NCBI GenBank assembly: GCA_041177965.1
Contig: JBEGWF010000132.1
Coordinates: 1-64,000, forward strand
Direction of reading: 5' to 3'
Length of the DNA stretch: 64,000 nucleotides
Source: SXXZ01 sp041177965
GTDB lineage: Bacteria; Verrucomicrobiota; Verrucomicrobiia; Limisphaerales; UBA9464
This document shows positions 42,617 through 50,804 of this stretch, in pieces. Position 1 is the first letter of the stretch. The number at the start of each line of letters is the position of its first letter. The position numbers and the translations under genes were made by a program. Under the pieces are notes generated by a model. The model did not search any database, had not been told where the DNA came from, and saw only the letters and a list, made by a program, of their open reading frames with translations.

Positions 42617-43591
42617 ATGCCGCTGGTGGCCCGATCCACGTTCCGTCCCCTGGCCGGGTTCGGGAACCCCCACCTGCAGACGCTGCTGCCGGCCCTCGTG
42701 CGCCGGCCTCCCCCGTTGGACTGGACCCGGGAGCGGATCGGATTGGCCGACGGGGATTTTCTCGATCTGGACTGGCTCAACGCCGGACCGAGCCGTCTCC
42801 TCGTCGTGTCGCACGGGTTGGAGGGGCACTCCCGCCGCCCCTACGTGGCCGGTCTGGCGCGGGCCGCCGCCCGGCGGGGTTGGGCGGTGCTCGCCTGGAA
42901 TTTCAGGGGCTGCTCGGGCGAGATCAACCGACTGCCCCGGTTCTACCACAGCGGGGCGTCGGAGGACCTGGCCGAGGTCGTGACCCATGCCGGTCGATCC
43001 GGGCGGTTCCGGGTCATCGCCCTGGCGGGATTCAGCCTCGGGGGGAACATGACCCTGAAATATCTAGGTGAAGGCCGACCCTCGACGGTGCCCATCGTCG
43101 CGGCCGCGGCCCTGTCGACGCCCTGCGACCTCGCGGCCGCCTCCGCCGCCATGGAGGCGCCCCGGGTCCGCCCCTACATGGCCCGGTTCCAGCGCGACAT
43201 CCTGAGAAAATGGACACTGAAGCGGGCGCTCTTCCCGGGACTCATCCCGGAAGTGGATCCGCGCCGTCAGCGGACCTTCCGCCAGATCGACGACACCTTC
43301 ACCGCCCCGATCCACGGGTTCGCCGACGCCGAGGCGTACTGGAGGGCCTGTTCGGCCAATGCGTTCCTGCCCGCGATCCGGGTGCCCGCGTTGGTGCTGA
43401 ACGCGGCGGACGACCCCTTCCTGGCTCCCGCCTGTTTTCCGGGGGAGTTCGCCGCCCGGAGTCCCTGGGTGCATCTGGAGACACCGGAACGCGGCGGGCA
43501 CGTCGGATTCATGGACCGATGGGGATCCCGATCCGATCTCTGGTCCGAGGTCCGGGTCTTGGACTTCCTGGAACCCTTCTGCCGGGCGTGA
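42617..43591 (+). CDS. YheT-like alpha/beta hydrolase
   Basis: A 324-residue alpha/beta hydrolase of the YheT/ABHD1-3 type (UPF0017). The family signature FGNPHLQTLLPAL is near the N-terminus, the nucleophile elbow is IALAGFSLGGNMTLKYLGE with Ser as nucleophile, and the conserved WNFRGCSGE is present. The catalytic His should be in ERGGHVGFM. The ATG at 42617 (MPLVARSTFRPLAGF) fits the family length of about 320. Substrate is probably a lipid ester, but unknown. It is transcribed toward the PQQ-like propeller gene. Confidence 0.87.
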   Translation: MPLVARSTFRPLAGFGNPHLQTLLPALVRRPPPLDWTRERIGLADGDFLDLDWLNAGPSRLLVVSHGLEGHSRRPYVAGLARAAARRGWAVLAWNFRGCSGEINRLPRFYHSGASEDLAEVVTHAGRSGRFRVIALAGFSLGGNMTLKYLGEGRPSTVPIVAAAALSTPCDLAAASAAMEAPRVRPYMARFQRDILRKWTLKRALFPGLIPEVDPRRQRTFRQIDDTFTAPIHGFADAEAYWRACSANAFLPAIRVPALVLNAADDPFLAPACFPGEFAARSPWVHLETPERGGHVGFMDRWGSRSDLWSEVRVLDFLEPFCRA

Positions 43592-43671
43592 GGTCCGCCG
43601 AGGGACCGACCGCGGAAGCGGTTCCCGCGAAGAGGGCTTGCCAATCGCCCGACATCGTCCATCAACGCCCT

Positions 43672-45024
43672 GTGCCATATCGATGCGTGCTCGCACTGTG
43701 CCTCTGGGCAGGACTGCTCCAGGCGGAGGACTGGCCCCGGCTTCTCGGGCCCCGGCTCAACGGGACCAGCTCCGAGACGGGGCTCCTGACCCGCATCCCG
43801 AGCAACGGCCCCCCGGTGCGCTGGGACAAGGCCGTCGGCACGGGTTATGCCGCACCCTCCATCGCCCGTGGGCGGGTGTTCCTCTTCCACCGTCAGGGTG
43901 ACCAGGAGCTCACCGAGGCCTGGGATTCCAGGTCGGGCACACCGATCTGGAAGCACTCGCAACCCAGCGCCTACCGTGATCCCTACGGCTACAACAACGG
44001 CCCGCGCTGTGCACCGCTGGTGGACGGTGGACGGGTGTACACCTTCGGGGCCGAGGGACTGCTGACCTGCCTGGACGCCGAGACGGGCAAACAGGTGTGG
44101 CAACGCAACACCTCCGGGGAATTCGAGATTCCCAGCGCCTTCTTCGGCGTGGGCAGCACCCCGTTGATGGAGGGCGGCAAGCTGCTGGTCATGGTGGGGG
44201 GCCAACCGGATGCAACCGTGATCGCGGTCGATCCGAAGACCGGCAAGACCCTCTGGGAATCGGTGGGTGAGAAGAACTGGACCGGAAAGCCGATGCTCGG
44301 ATGGCCCGGGGACCGGACGGTCCAATGGCGTCGCTGGGAGAAGACCGCCAGCTACTCCTCCCTGATCGCCTCGGAGATCCAGGGCCGGAGGGTCGTCCAC
44401 GCCCTGACCCGGCAGGGGCTCGTCGTCCTCGACCCCACCGATGGCCGGGTGCTCTTCAGCCGGTGGTTCCGCGCCCGGGTGGACGACTCGGTCAACGCCA
44501 TGACCCCCCTGGTCGACGGCGACGACGTGCTCATCTCCAGCGCCTACTACCGTTCCGGATCGGTCCTGCTGCGCGGGGGTCCGGGGGCCACGAACTTCAC
44601 CGAGGTCTGGTCGGGTCTGGGGCTCGAGATGCACTGGAGCCAGCCGATCCGGGTGGGATCGCACCTGTACGGCTTCAGCGGACGCAACGAACCCGACGCG
44701 GTGCTGCGGTGCGTCGAACACGAGACCGGCAAGGTGGCCTGGGAGCGCAGCGAGCGCTGGCGTCCCCACAGTGCCGAGCAACCGCCGGTCTTCGGGCGCG
44801 GATCGTTCATCCTGGCGGAGGGCCGCCTGCTGGCCCTGGGCGAAGGCGGCCTTCTCGGCCTCTTCGAGCCCCGACCGGACCGGTGCGAGGAAGCCGGACG
44901 TTGGCAGGTCCCCTCGCTCCATTATCCCTGCTGGGCCGGACCGGTCCTCTCGGACGGCCTGCTGTACCTGCGCAGCGAGGATCGTCTGGTCTGCCTCGAT
45001 CTTCGCGCCAACGCCAAACCCTGA
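43672..45024 (+). CDS. PQQ-like beta-propeller secreted protein
   Basis: A 450-residue exported beta-propeller with PQQ-like repeats. A GTG at 43672 gives MPYRCVLALCLWAGLLQA, a plausible signal peptide, then DWPRLLGPRLNG, the typical start of this family. Blade motifs include SRSGTPIWKHSQ, DAETGKQVWQRNTS, DPKTGKTLWESVGE and EHETGKVAWERSE. Such proteins are frequent in Planctomycetota and Verrucomicrobiota and have unknown function; most do not bind PQQ. The upstream frame into yheT is a shadow. The true start codon is uncertain because no ATG is available near the signal peptide. Confidence 0.82.
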   Translation: MPYRCVLALCLWAGLLQAEDWPRLLGPRLNGTSSETGLLTRIPSNGPPVRWDKAVGTGYAAPSIARGRVFLFHRQGDQELTEAWDSRSGTPIWKHSQPSAYRDPYGYNNGPRCAPLVDGGRVYTFGAEGLLTCLDAETGKQVWQRNTSGEFEIPSAFFGVGSTPLMEGGKLLVMVGGQPDATVIAVDPKTGKTLWESVGEKNWTGKPMLGWPGDRTVQWRRWEKTASYSSLIASEIQGRRVVHALTRQGLVVLDPTDGRVLFSRWFRARVDDSVNAMTPLVDGDDVLISSAYYRSGSVLLRGGPGATNFTEVWSGLGLEMHWSQPIRVGSHLYGFSGRNEPDAVLRCVEHETGKVAWERSERWRPHSAEQPPVFGRGSFILAEGRLLALGEGGLLGLFEPRPDRCEEAGRWQVPSLHYPCWAGPVLSDGLLYLRSEDRLVCLDLRANAKP

Positions 45025-45085
45025 GGCGGATCCCGACCCCCTCTCTCCTACGCGCACGTCCCACCGAACCTCCCCCCGCTCCGGC

Positions 45086-45928
45086 ATGCAGCCGTGGAAC
45101 ACCGCTGAACTCCGCCACCGACTGGACCTCTCCCTGGCAAGCCATCGCCATTGGACGGGTCGCGACCTCGTTCCAGGGCTTCCTCCTCCGGGTTCCGACG
45201 AGCGATACCGGATCCTGTGGTCCATGCCGCGGGTGCTGGTCTCGCACGGCATCGAGGACGATCCCATCTTCTGGTATGGGAACCGGGCGGCTCTGGAGTT
45301 GTGGGAACTCGACTGGGACGCCTTCACCCGGACGCCTTCGCGGTACACGGCCGAGGCCCCTCTCCGCGAGGAGCGGGCTCTCCTCTTGGATCGGGTCACC
45401 CGTCTCGGGTTCATCGACGACTATTCCGGGATCAGGATTTCCCGGACAGGAAAGCGCTTCCGCATCCGGCGGGCCGTGGTGTGGAATCTGCGCGACGAGC
45501 GGGGTGGCCGGGCCGGACAGGCCGCCTCGTTCACCGACTGGGAACCCACGACCATGAAGACCGCCGCGATCCTCGGAGCCTCCGCCGACCCCACCAAATT
45601 CGGACACAAGGCCGTCCTGGCCTACGCCCGCCAGGGCTACGCGGTCTGGCCGGTGAACCCCAAGGAAACGCAGGTCGCCGGACACCCGGCCTTCCGTGAA
45701 CTCGCCTCCCTGCCGGGGCGCCCGGACGTGATCAGCGTGTACCTGCCGCCGCCGGTGCTGCTCGGACTCCTGCCGGCCATCGCCGCCAGGGGCTGCGGGG
45801 AACTCTGGCTGAACCCGGGCACCGACAGCCCCGAGGTGGTCGCGGAGGCCGAACGCCTGGGTCTGCCGGTCATCCGCGCCTGCAGCATCGTGGGTCTGGG
45901 CCTGTCCCCGTCGCACTTCGGAAACTGA
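45086..45928 (+). CDS. MEKHLA domain fused to CoA-binding domain
   Basis: A 280-residue protein with two unrelated parts in one frame. Residues about 15-152 form a MEKHLA domain (RVLVSHGIEDDPIFWYGNRAALELWELDW, TRTPSRYTAE, TRLGFIDDYSGIRIS), a PAS-like fold found in bacteria and plants. Residues 157-280 form a CoA_binding_2 Rossmann domain (TAAILGASADPTKFGHKA, VWPVNPKETQVAG, ELWLNPGTDSPEV). A Met sits at residue 157, exactly where the second domain starts, so this may be a gene fusion or two overlapping products. The chosen ATG at 45086 has no clear ribosome site. The function of either part here is unknown. Confidence 0.78.
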   Translation: MQPWNTAELRHRLDLSLASHRHWTGRDLVPGLPPPGSDERYRILWSMPRVLVSHGIEDDPIFWYGNRAALELWELDWDAFTRTPSRYTAEAPLREERALLLDRVTRLGFIDDYSGIRISRTGKRFRIRRAVVWNLRDERGGRAGQAASFTDWEPTTMKTAAILGASADPTKFGHKAVLAYARQGYAVWPVNPKETQVAGHPAFRELASLPGRPDVISVYLPPPVLLGLLPAIAARGCGELWLNPGTDSPEVVAEAERLGLPVIRACSIVGLGLSPSHFGN

Positions 45929-46061
45929 GGCCTGCGCCAGCGAACGGATCCGGAACGGCCTGGCCGACGTGCGGGATGCCGAACCCCTGCGCACGGCGCA
46001 ATTCCACCGGAAGCCGACACTCGGGCTGGACTGCCGGCACCGTTGGGCTTCACTCGGGGGG

Positions 46062-47204
46062 ATGTCCTCCACGACCCACACGCTCATGACCGCCGCCGTC
46101 CTGGCCACCCTGCCCCTCTCCGCCGCGCAACACCTGCTGTATGTGGGCACATACACCGGTCCCAAGAGCGAGGGCATCTACGCCTTCCGCTACGACGACG
46201 TGAGCGGAAAGGCGATCCCCCTCGGCCTGGCGGCCAAATCCTCGAACCCGAGCTTCCTGGCGATCCACCCCAACGGACGATTCTTGTACGCGGTCAACGA
46301 GACGGATCAATGGCAGGGCAAGCCCGGAGGTTCCGTCACCGCCTTCGCCATCGACGCCGCCACCGGCAGGCTCAAGGAACTGGGTCAGCAGTCCACGATG
46401 GGGGGCAGTCCCTGCCATCTGTCGGTGGATCCGAACGGGCGACAACTGCTGGTGGCCAATTACGGCGGCGGCAGCGTGGTCTCGCTGCCCATCCAACCCG
46501 ATGGCGGTCTGGGGCCGCACAACTTCTTTTCGAAGCACACCGGCGGCAGCGTGGACCCGTCCCGACAGAAGGAACCTCACGCCCATTCGGTGAACGTCTC
46601 ACCCGACCACCGCTTCGCCTTCGTGGCCGATCTGGGGACCGACCGCATCCACGCCTACGCCTTCGATCCGGCGAAGGGCATCACCGAGGCCAGACCCGGG
46701 CTCGATGCCCGCCTCGCCCCGGGAAGCGGCCCGCGCCACTTCTCGTTCAGCCCCGAAGCGAGCCATGCCTATGTGATCAACGAGATGCGGTGCACGGTGA
46801 CGGCCTTCCGGTACGAGGCCGACACCGGGAAGCTCACCGAGGTGGGAACCGTGCCCACGGTGCCGGCTGGAACGGACATGAAGGGCGTGTCGACCGCCGA
46901 GGTGCGGGTCCATCCGTCCGGAAGGTTCGTCTTCGGGTCGAACCGCGGCCATGACTCCATCGCGGTCTTCGCCCGCGACACCACCTCCGGAGCACTCACC
47001 CCGGTCGAGGTCCGGAAGATCGGCGGCCAGACCCCACGGAACTTCAACATCGATCCGTCGGGCAGATTCCTCCTCGCCGCGGGTCAGAACTCCCATGACA
47101 TCCGCTCCTTCCAGATCGATCAGACCACCGGGAGGCTCACGCCGACCGAGCAACGCTGGGAGGTCGGCTCGCCGGTCTGCCTGCGCTTCGTGCCGTTGAA
47201 GTGA
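46062..47204 (+). CDS. Secreted lactonase, 6-phosphogluconolactonase-like propeller
   Basis: A 380-residue seven-bladed propeller of the YbhE/lactonase family. It starts MSSTTHTLMTAAVLATLPLSAA, a signal peptide, then HLLYVGTYTGPKSEGIYAF, the family N-terminal signature. Typical repeats are PSFLAIHPNGRFLYAVNE, SPCHLSVDPNGRQLLVANYGGG and RHFSFSPEASHAYVINE. The ATG at 46062 is preceded by a purine-rich stretch. Because it is exported it may act on an extracellular lactone instead of 6-phosphogluconolactone. It is convergent with the guanylyltransferase gene. Confidence 0.87.
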   Translation: MSSTTHTLMTAAVLATLPLSAAQHLLYVGTYTGPKSEGIYAFRYDDVSGKAIPLGLAAKSSNPSFLAIHPNGRFLYAVNETDQWQGKPGGSVTAFAIDAATGRLKELGQQSTMGGSPCHLSVDPNGRQLLVANYGGGSVVSLPIQPDGGLGPHNFFSKHTGGSVDPSRQKEPHAHSVNVSPDHRFAFVADLGTDRIHAYAFDPAKGITEARPGLDARLAPGSGPRHFSFSPEASHAYVINEMRCTVTAFRYEADTGKLTEVGTVPTVPAGTDMKGVSTAEVRVHPSGRFVFGSNRGHDSIAVFARDTTSGALTPVEVRKIGGQTPRNFNIDPSGRFLLAAGQNSHDIRSFQIDQTTGRLTPTEQRWEVGSPVCLRFVPLK

Positions 47205-47214
47205 CCGGGACGGG

Positions 47215-48543
47215 TCAGACCCGATCGGCCCAGCGCGGATCGGCCGCCAGTTTGCGCACCAGATCCTTGATCTTCTGCGACTCGGACTTGGACGCCACCA
47301 GCGTGGCGTCGTCGGTGAGCACCAGGATGCTGTCCTTCACCCCGACCAGGGTGATGGGGGATCGGCCCCGCGTCCGGCCATCGAAGACGATGTTGCGGGC
47401 CGCATCCACATGCACCAGGTCTCCGATGGCGGCATTGCCTTCGGCGTCCTGCTTGAGGTGACGGGCCAGCGCGGGCCAAGCCCCCAGGTCGTCCCAGTCG
47501 AAGCGACCGTCGGCCACCACCACGTTCTGGGCCTTCTCCATGAGGGCGAAATCGACGCTGATCTTGCGGATCTCCGGGTATTCCTTCGTCAGGACCGCCT
47601 CGAGGCGGCGGGCTCCCTGGGCGGCCGCGGCGAACCAACGCTGACAGGCCTGGTGCATCTCCGGTTGATGCACGGACAGGGCGTTGGTGATGGTCACGAA
47701 GGACCACACGAACATGCCCGCATTCCAACGGTGGTGCCCGGAGGCCAGGTATTCCTGGGCCTTTTCCAGCGAAGGTTTCTCCACGAACCGCTCGACCTTG
47801 AAGAAGGGGGTCTTGAGCGGTTTTCCCGATGCGGGTGCCGGCAGGACGTTTCCGGAATGGATGTACCCGTAGCCGGTCTCCGGGCCCGTGGGCTGGATTC
47901 CGATGGTGACGATGACCTGCCCGCGGGAAGCCACATCGAAGGCGTCGGAGAGCACCTGCCGGAAGCCTTTCTCGTCGTGGATGACATGGTCGGCCGGCAG
48001 CACCGCCATGACGGCCGTCGTGGAACGCGCTCCCACCACCGCGGCGCCCAGGGTGACCGCCGCACAGGTGTCCCGGCCGATCGGTTCGCCGATGACGTTG
48101 TCCTTGGGCAGTTCGGGCAATTGCCGCCGCACCTCCGCCGCCTGGACGGCATTGGTGATGATCAGGATGTTGGCGACCGGAACCATGGCGCGGACCCGAT
48201 CCACGGCCTGCTGAAGGAATGAGCGATCCCCCAACAGGCGGATCAATTGCTTGGGCGTCTTCTCGCGACTGACGGGCCAGAACCGCTCGCCGCGACCACC
48301 GGCCATGATGATGACGAATCGATCCGAGGAGCCCCCACCGGTCCTGGGCGATGCCGGAGCCGAAGCCTTGGCAGGCGAGCCCTTGCCCGAAGCGGGGCGG
48401 GCGCCCCTTGCGGATCCCTTCTTGGCTACCGGTTTGGAGGCCGGGGCGGCAGCGGTCTTGGAGGACGTCTGGCGTGAAAGTCTTGCGGATGGGGCCGGAG
48501 ACTTCGCCATGCGGGCCGGCTTCTGCGGGGACGTGCGCTTCAT
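47215..48543 (-). CDS. Mannose-1-phosphate guanylyltransferase with basic N-terminal tail
   Basis: A 442-residue nucleotidyltransferase that makes GDP-mannose from GTP and mannose-1-phosphate. The core begins at about residue 74 with DRFVIIMAGGRGERFWPVSREKTPKQLIRLLGD, which holds the GxGxR-type nucleotide loop. Further motifs are VLPADHVIHDE, GYGYIHSG, VERFVEKP and NAGMFVWSF. Unusually, the first 73 residues are Lys/Ala/Ser/Pro-rich, like a histone H1 tail. The start at 48543 is the first ATG in frame after a non-homologous stretch. The core could also start from a later codon, in which case the tail would not be made. It would supply GDP-mannose for surface glycans. Confidence 0.85.
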   Translation of the reverse strand: MKRTSPQKPARMAKSPAPSARLSRQTSSKTAAAPASKPVAKKGSARGARPASGKGSPAKASAPASPRTGGGSSDRFVIIMAGGRGERFWPVSREKTPKQLIRLLGDRSFLQQAVDRVRAMVPVANILIITNAVQAAEVRRQLPELPKDNVIGEPIGRDTCAAVTLGAAVVGARSTTAVMAVLPADHVIHDEKGFRQVLSDAFDVASRGQVIVTIGIQPTGPETGYGYIHSGNVLPAPASGKPLKTPFFKVERFVEKPSLEKAQEYLASGHHRWNAGMFVWSFVTITNALSVHQPEMHQACQRWFAAAAQGARRLEAVLTKEYPEIRKISVDFALMEKAQNVVVADGRFDWDDLGAWPALARHLKQDAEGNAAIGDLVHVDAARNIVFDGRTRGRSPITLVGVKDSILVLTDDATLVASKSESQKIKDLVRKLAADPRWADRV

Positions 48544-48662
48544 GGGTTCGATGGTGCTTCGATCCAACACCAGGAATCGCCCGGACTCCAAAGGATTCCT
48601 CGCCTGGGAAGCTGTCACGGGACCACCCGGGCCCCACGCCCCGCCCCAATCGGGCCCCGGGT

Positions 48663-50363
48663 TCACAAGGGCCGGATGGCCGCCTTCCACTCCAGCTCCA
48701 AACCCTCGTCGCCGAGCCGTTTCTGGAACTCGGCCAGGAGGTCGGCCTTGGCGTGGACGGCGGCCGGGGTCGTCTTGCGATCGGAACAAAAGGCCGCCAG
48801 CGCGCCGGCCGCCTCCCCGATGTTCCACTCCACCGGATGCAGCCGATAGCACCCGTTGGCGATATGGGTGACGCCGAGGCACTTGCCGGCCGCGATCAGG
48901 TTCTCGACACGGACCGGCAGGAGCGCCCCCAGCGGGATCTGGAACGGCAGGCTCGAGACGTCGACGTAGTTGCGCCCGGTGGTCGAGGGATGCAGGTCGA
49001 TGCGATAGGCTCCCACGCCCACCGAGTCGGCAAAGGAGGCGGCTCGCACCGTTTCGGCGGTCGCACCGGTCTCGGCCTTGCGGGCCTCGGTCGAGACATG
49101 GCGTTCGGTCACCGTGAACCGGGCGCGGATGCGCCGGCTCTCGCGGATGTAGGGGGCCAGTGCGAAGCCATCGGGCGTTCCGAAGGTTCCGGCACTGGGC
49201 TTGAGCCCCGGCCAACCGGTGCCGCCGTCGGGTCGCGGAGCCTCGGTCTGCAGCCAATGGATCAGGCTGCGGCTCAGGGCCTTGGCCTCGGCCTCGCGCT
49301 GCCGTCGCTGTTCGAGGGTCACCCCGGGGCCCACGAGCGGGGCCAACCAATGGTCGTTCTGCGGCCAGTTCACCAGGCAGACCGAGGGGAAGGCTCGGGG
49401 ATCCTCGAAACGGGACGCGTCGCGGATGCGGCGGTAGGTCCAAAGATTCGGGAAGCCACCCTCGCCCACCGGGTCGAAGGGGAGCGTCCGGGATTTCAGC
49501 GTGACCGGATGGCTGTGCTCCCAGGCGAACAGGCGACCCGGCCATGATGGAACCATCCGGGGCGCATAATCTCTCCAACGGGCATAATCGTCGGGGCGGT
49601 CCTGGACGTGGTTCTGACCGGCATGGTGTTCCAGACCGAAGCACCAGGTGATGGCCTGCTGATCGAGCGGATCGGCCTTCTCCGGAGCCGAGGGCTCCCC
49701 GGTCTCCGATCGCGATTCGGCTCCGGTCACGTGCTCCACCCCGGCCAGGGGCAGCAGGTCTCCGAGTTCGGAGGCCTCCAGCACCCAGGATGCGACGACC
49801 GTCCGCCGTCGCCCACCGGCCATCGACTCGAATTGGACCGCCTCGATCCGGTCTCCCCGGACCGAGGCGGCGATCGGCCGGTGCCCGAGCAGGAGCGTGA
49901 GCCGTCCCTGGGCGATGAAGGGTGCCAGCATCGACTCGAGGACGGTCAGGGCCAGCCGGGGCTCATGACACAATCGGGAGACCCATCCGCCGCCGGGGTT
50001 GAGCCTCGAAGATGCACGGGTCGCGGCCGTCACCGGGAAATCCTGGACGAACCGGCTCCGGACCTCGTCACGGAACCGACGATAACTCCGGGTGCAACCG
50101 CTCTCCTCGATCCACGGATGCTCGTCCGGGGGGACGGCCTGGGAGGTGAATTGGCCCCCGATCCACCGGGTCTCCTCGGTCAGCACCACGCGCTGCCCGG
50201 CCCGGCAGGCCGCGAGCGCGGCCGCCACCCCGCCGACGCCACCGCCGACCACGAGCACGGAGGCCGAAAGCTGCGTCGCACGACGGTCCGCCGCTCGGAG
50301 ACCCAGGCTCGAACCCGCCACACCAAGGGAGGCGATGCCGCCCAAAAATGTCCTGCGATCCAT
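48663..50363 (-). CDS. Tat-exported FAD-dependent oxidoreductase
   Basis: A 566-residue flavoprotein. The N-terminus MDRRTFLGGIASLGVAG carries a twin-arginine motif with a hydrophobic core, so the folded protein is likely exported by Tat. The dinucleotide-binding motif is ASVLVVGGGVGGVAAALAA. The rest matches the FAD_oxidored family of Planctomycetota and Verrucomicrobiota (EETRWIGGQFTSQAVPPDEH and the C-terminal NLIAAGKCLGVTHIANGCYRLH). The ATG at 50363 is chosen because the extra 40 upstream codons lack a sensible signal. It is adjacent to tRNA-Arg. Substrate unknown. Confidence 0.85.
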   Translation of the reverse strand: MDRRTFLGGIASLGVAGSSLGLRAADRRATQLSASVLVVGGGVGGVAAALAACRAGQRVVLTEETRWIGGQFTSQAVPPDEHPWIEESGCTRSYRRFRDEVRSRFVQDFPVTAATRASSRLNPGGGWVSRLCHEPRLALTVLESMLAPFIAQGRLTLLLGHRPIAASVRGDRIEAVQFESMAGGRRRTVVASWVLEASELGDLLPLAGVEHVTGAESRSETGEPSAPEKADPLDQQAITWCFGLEHHAGQNHVQDRPDDYARWRDYAPRMVPSWPGRLFAWEHSHPVTLKSRTLPFDPVGEGGFPNLWTYRRIRDASRFEDPRAFPSVCLVNWPQNDHWLAPLVGPGVTLEQRRQREAEAKALSRSLIHWLQTEAPRPDGGTGWPGLKPSAGTFGTPDGFALAPYIRESRRIRARFTVTERHVSTEARKAETGATAETVRAASFADSVGVGAYRIDLHPSTTGRNYVDVSSLPFQIPLGALLPVRVENLIAAGKCLGVTHIANGCYRLHPVEWNIGEAAGALAAFCSDRKTTPAAVHAKADLLAEFQKRLGDEGLELEWKAAIRPL

Positions 50364-50504
50364 GACGTCAGACTGCCACCGATCGTCTGCCGGAGCGAGA
50401 CCCATCCCCGCCCATCCCCGCCCCGCGAGCCCGTCCACCCGGAGGTCAAGACCTTCGGCGCAACCGGAGCCCCGCATCGGCACGATCTCCGCGGCCGAAA
50501 ACTC

Positions 50505-50532
50505 TTGATCCCGAGACCTTCATCCGTATCTT
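50505..50532 (+). promoter_or_regulatory. Candidate promoter of tRNA-Arg
   Basis: TTGATC (50505-50510) and TATCTT (50527-50532) are 16 bases apart, and the -10 lies 14 bases before the mature tRNA 5' end. Both boxes match the sigma-70 consensus at four of six positions. Confidence 0.55.
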
Positions 50533-50546
50533 TCCCACTCCTTTGT

Positions 50547-50623
50547 GCACCCGTAGCTCAATTGGATAGAGCGGCTGACTACGGATCAGCAGGTTCCAGG
50601 TTCAACTCCTGGCGGGTGCACCA
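50547..50623 (+). tRNA. tRNA-Arg (anticodon ACG)
   Basis: A complete cloverleaf. The acceptor stem gcacccg pairs with cgggtgc, the D arm holds gctcaattggatagagc, the anticodon loop ctacgga gives anticodon ACG, and the T arm is ccaggttcaactcctgg. The discriminator A is followed by an encoded CCA at 50621-50623. The wobble A would be converted to inosine by TadA. It reads CGN arginine codons. Confidence 0.96.
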
Positions 50624-50804
50624 AGTCTTCTTCGTCCGTCCGGTCCTCCTCCGCCACGCACCCTGCCGGGTTTCGATCCGTGCGGATGCTGTCTTCCATC
50701 GGGAACCACACACCCCTCGAAGGCTCGCGGTGCGGCGAATCGTGCCAGGGAGCGGACTCGGGGCGCTCAGACTCGGGGCGCATCGCCACCGGCGATCCTG
50801 CACT

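Noticed and set aside
50547..50623. tRNA-Arg as a site of an integrated element
   Set aside because: No integrase gene, duplicated 3' tRNA end or attachment-site repeat was seen in the flanking DNA.
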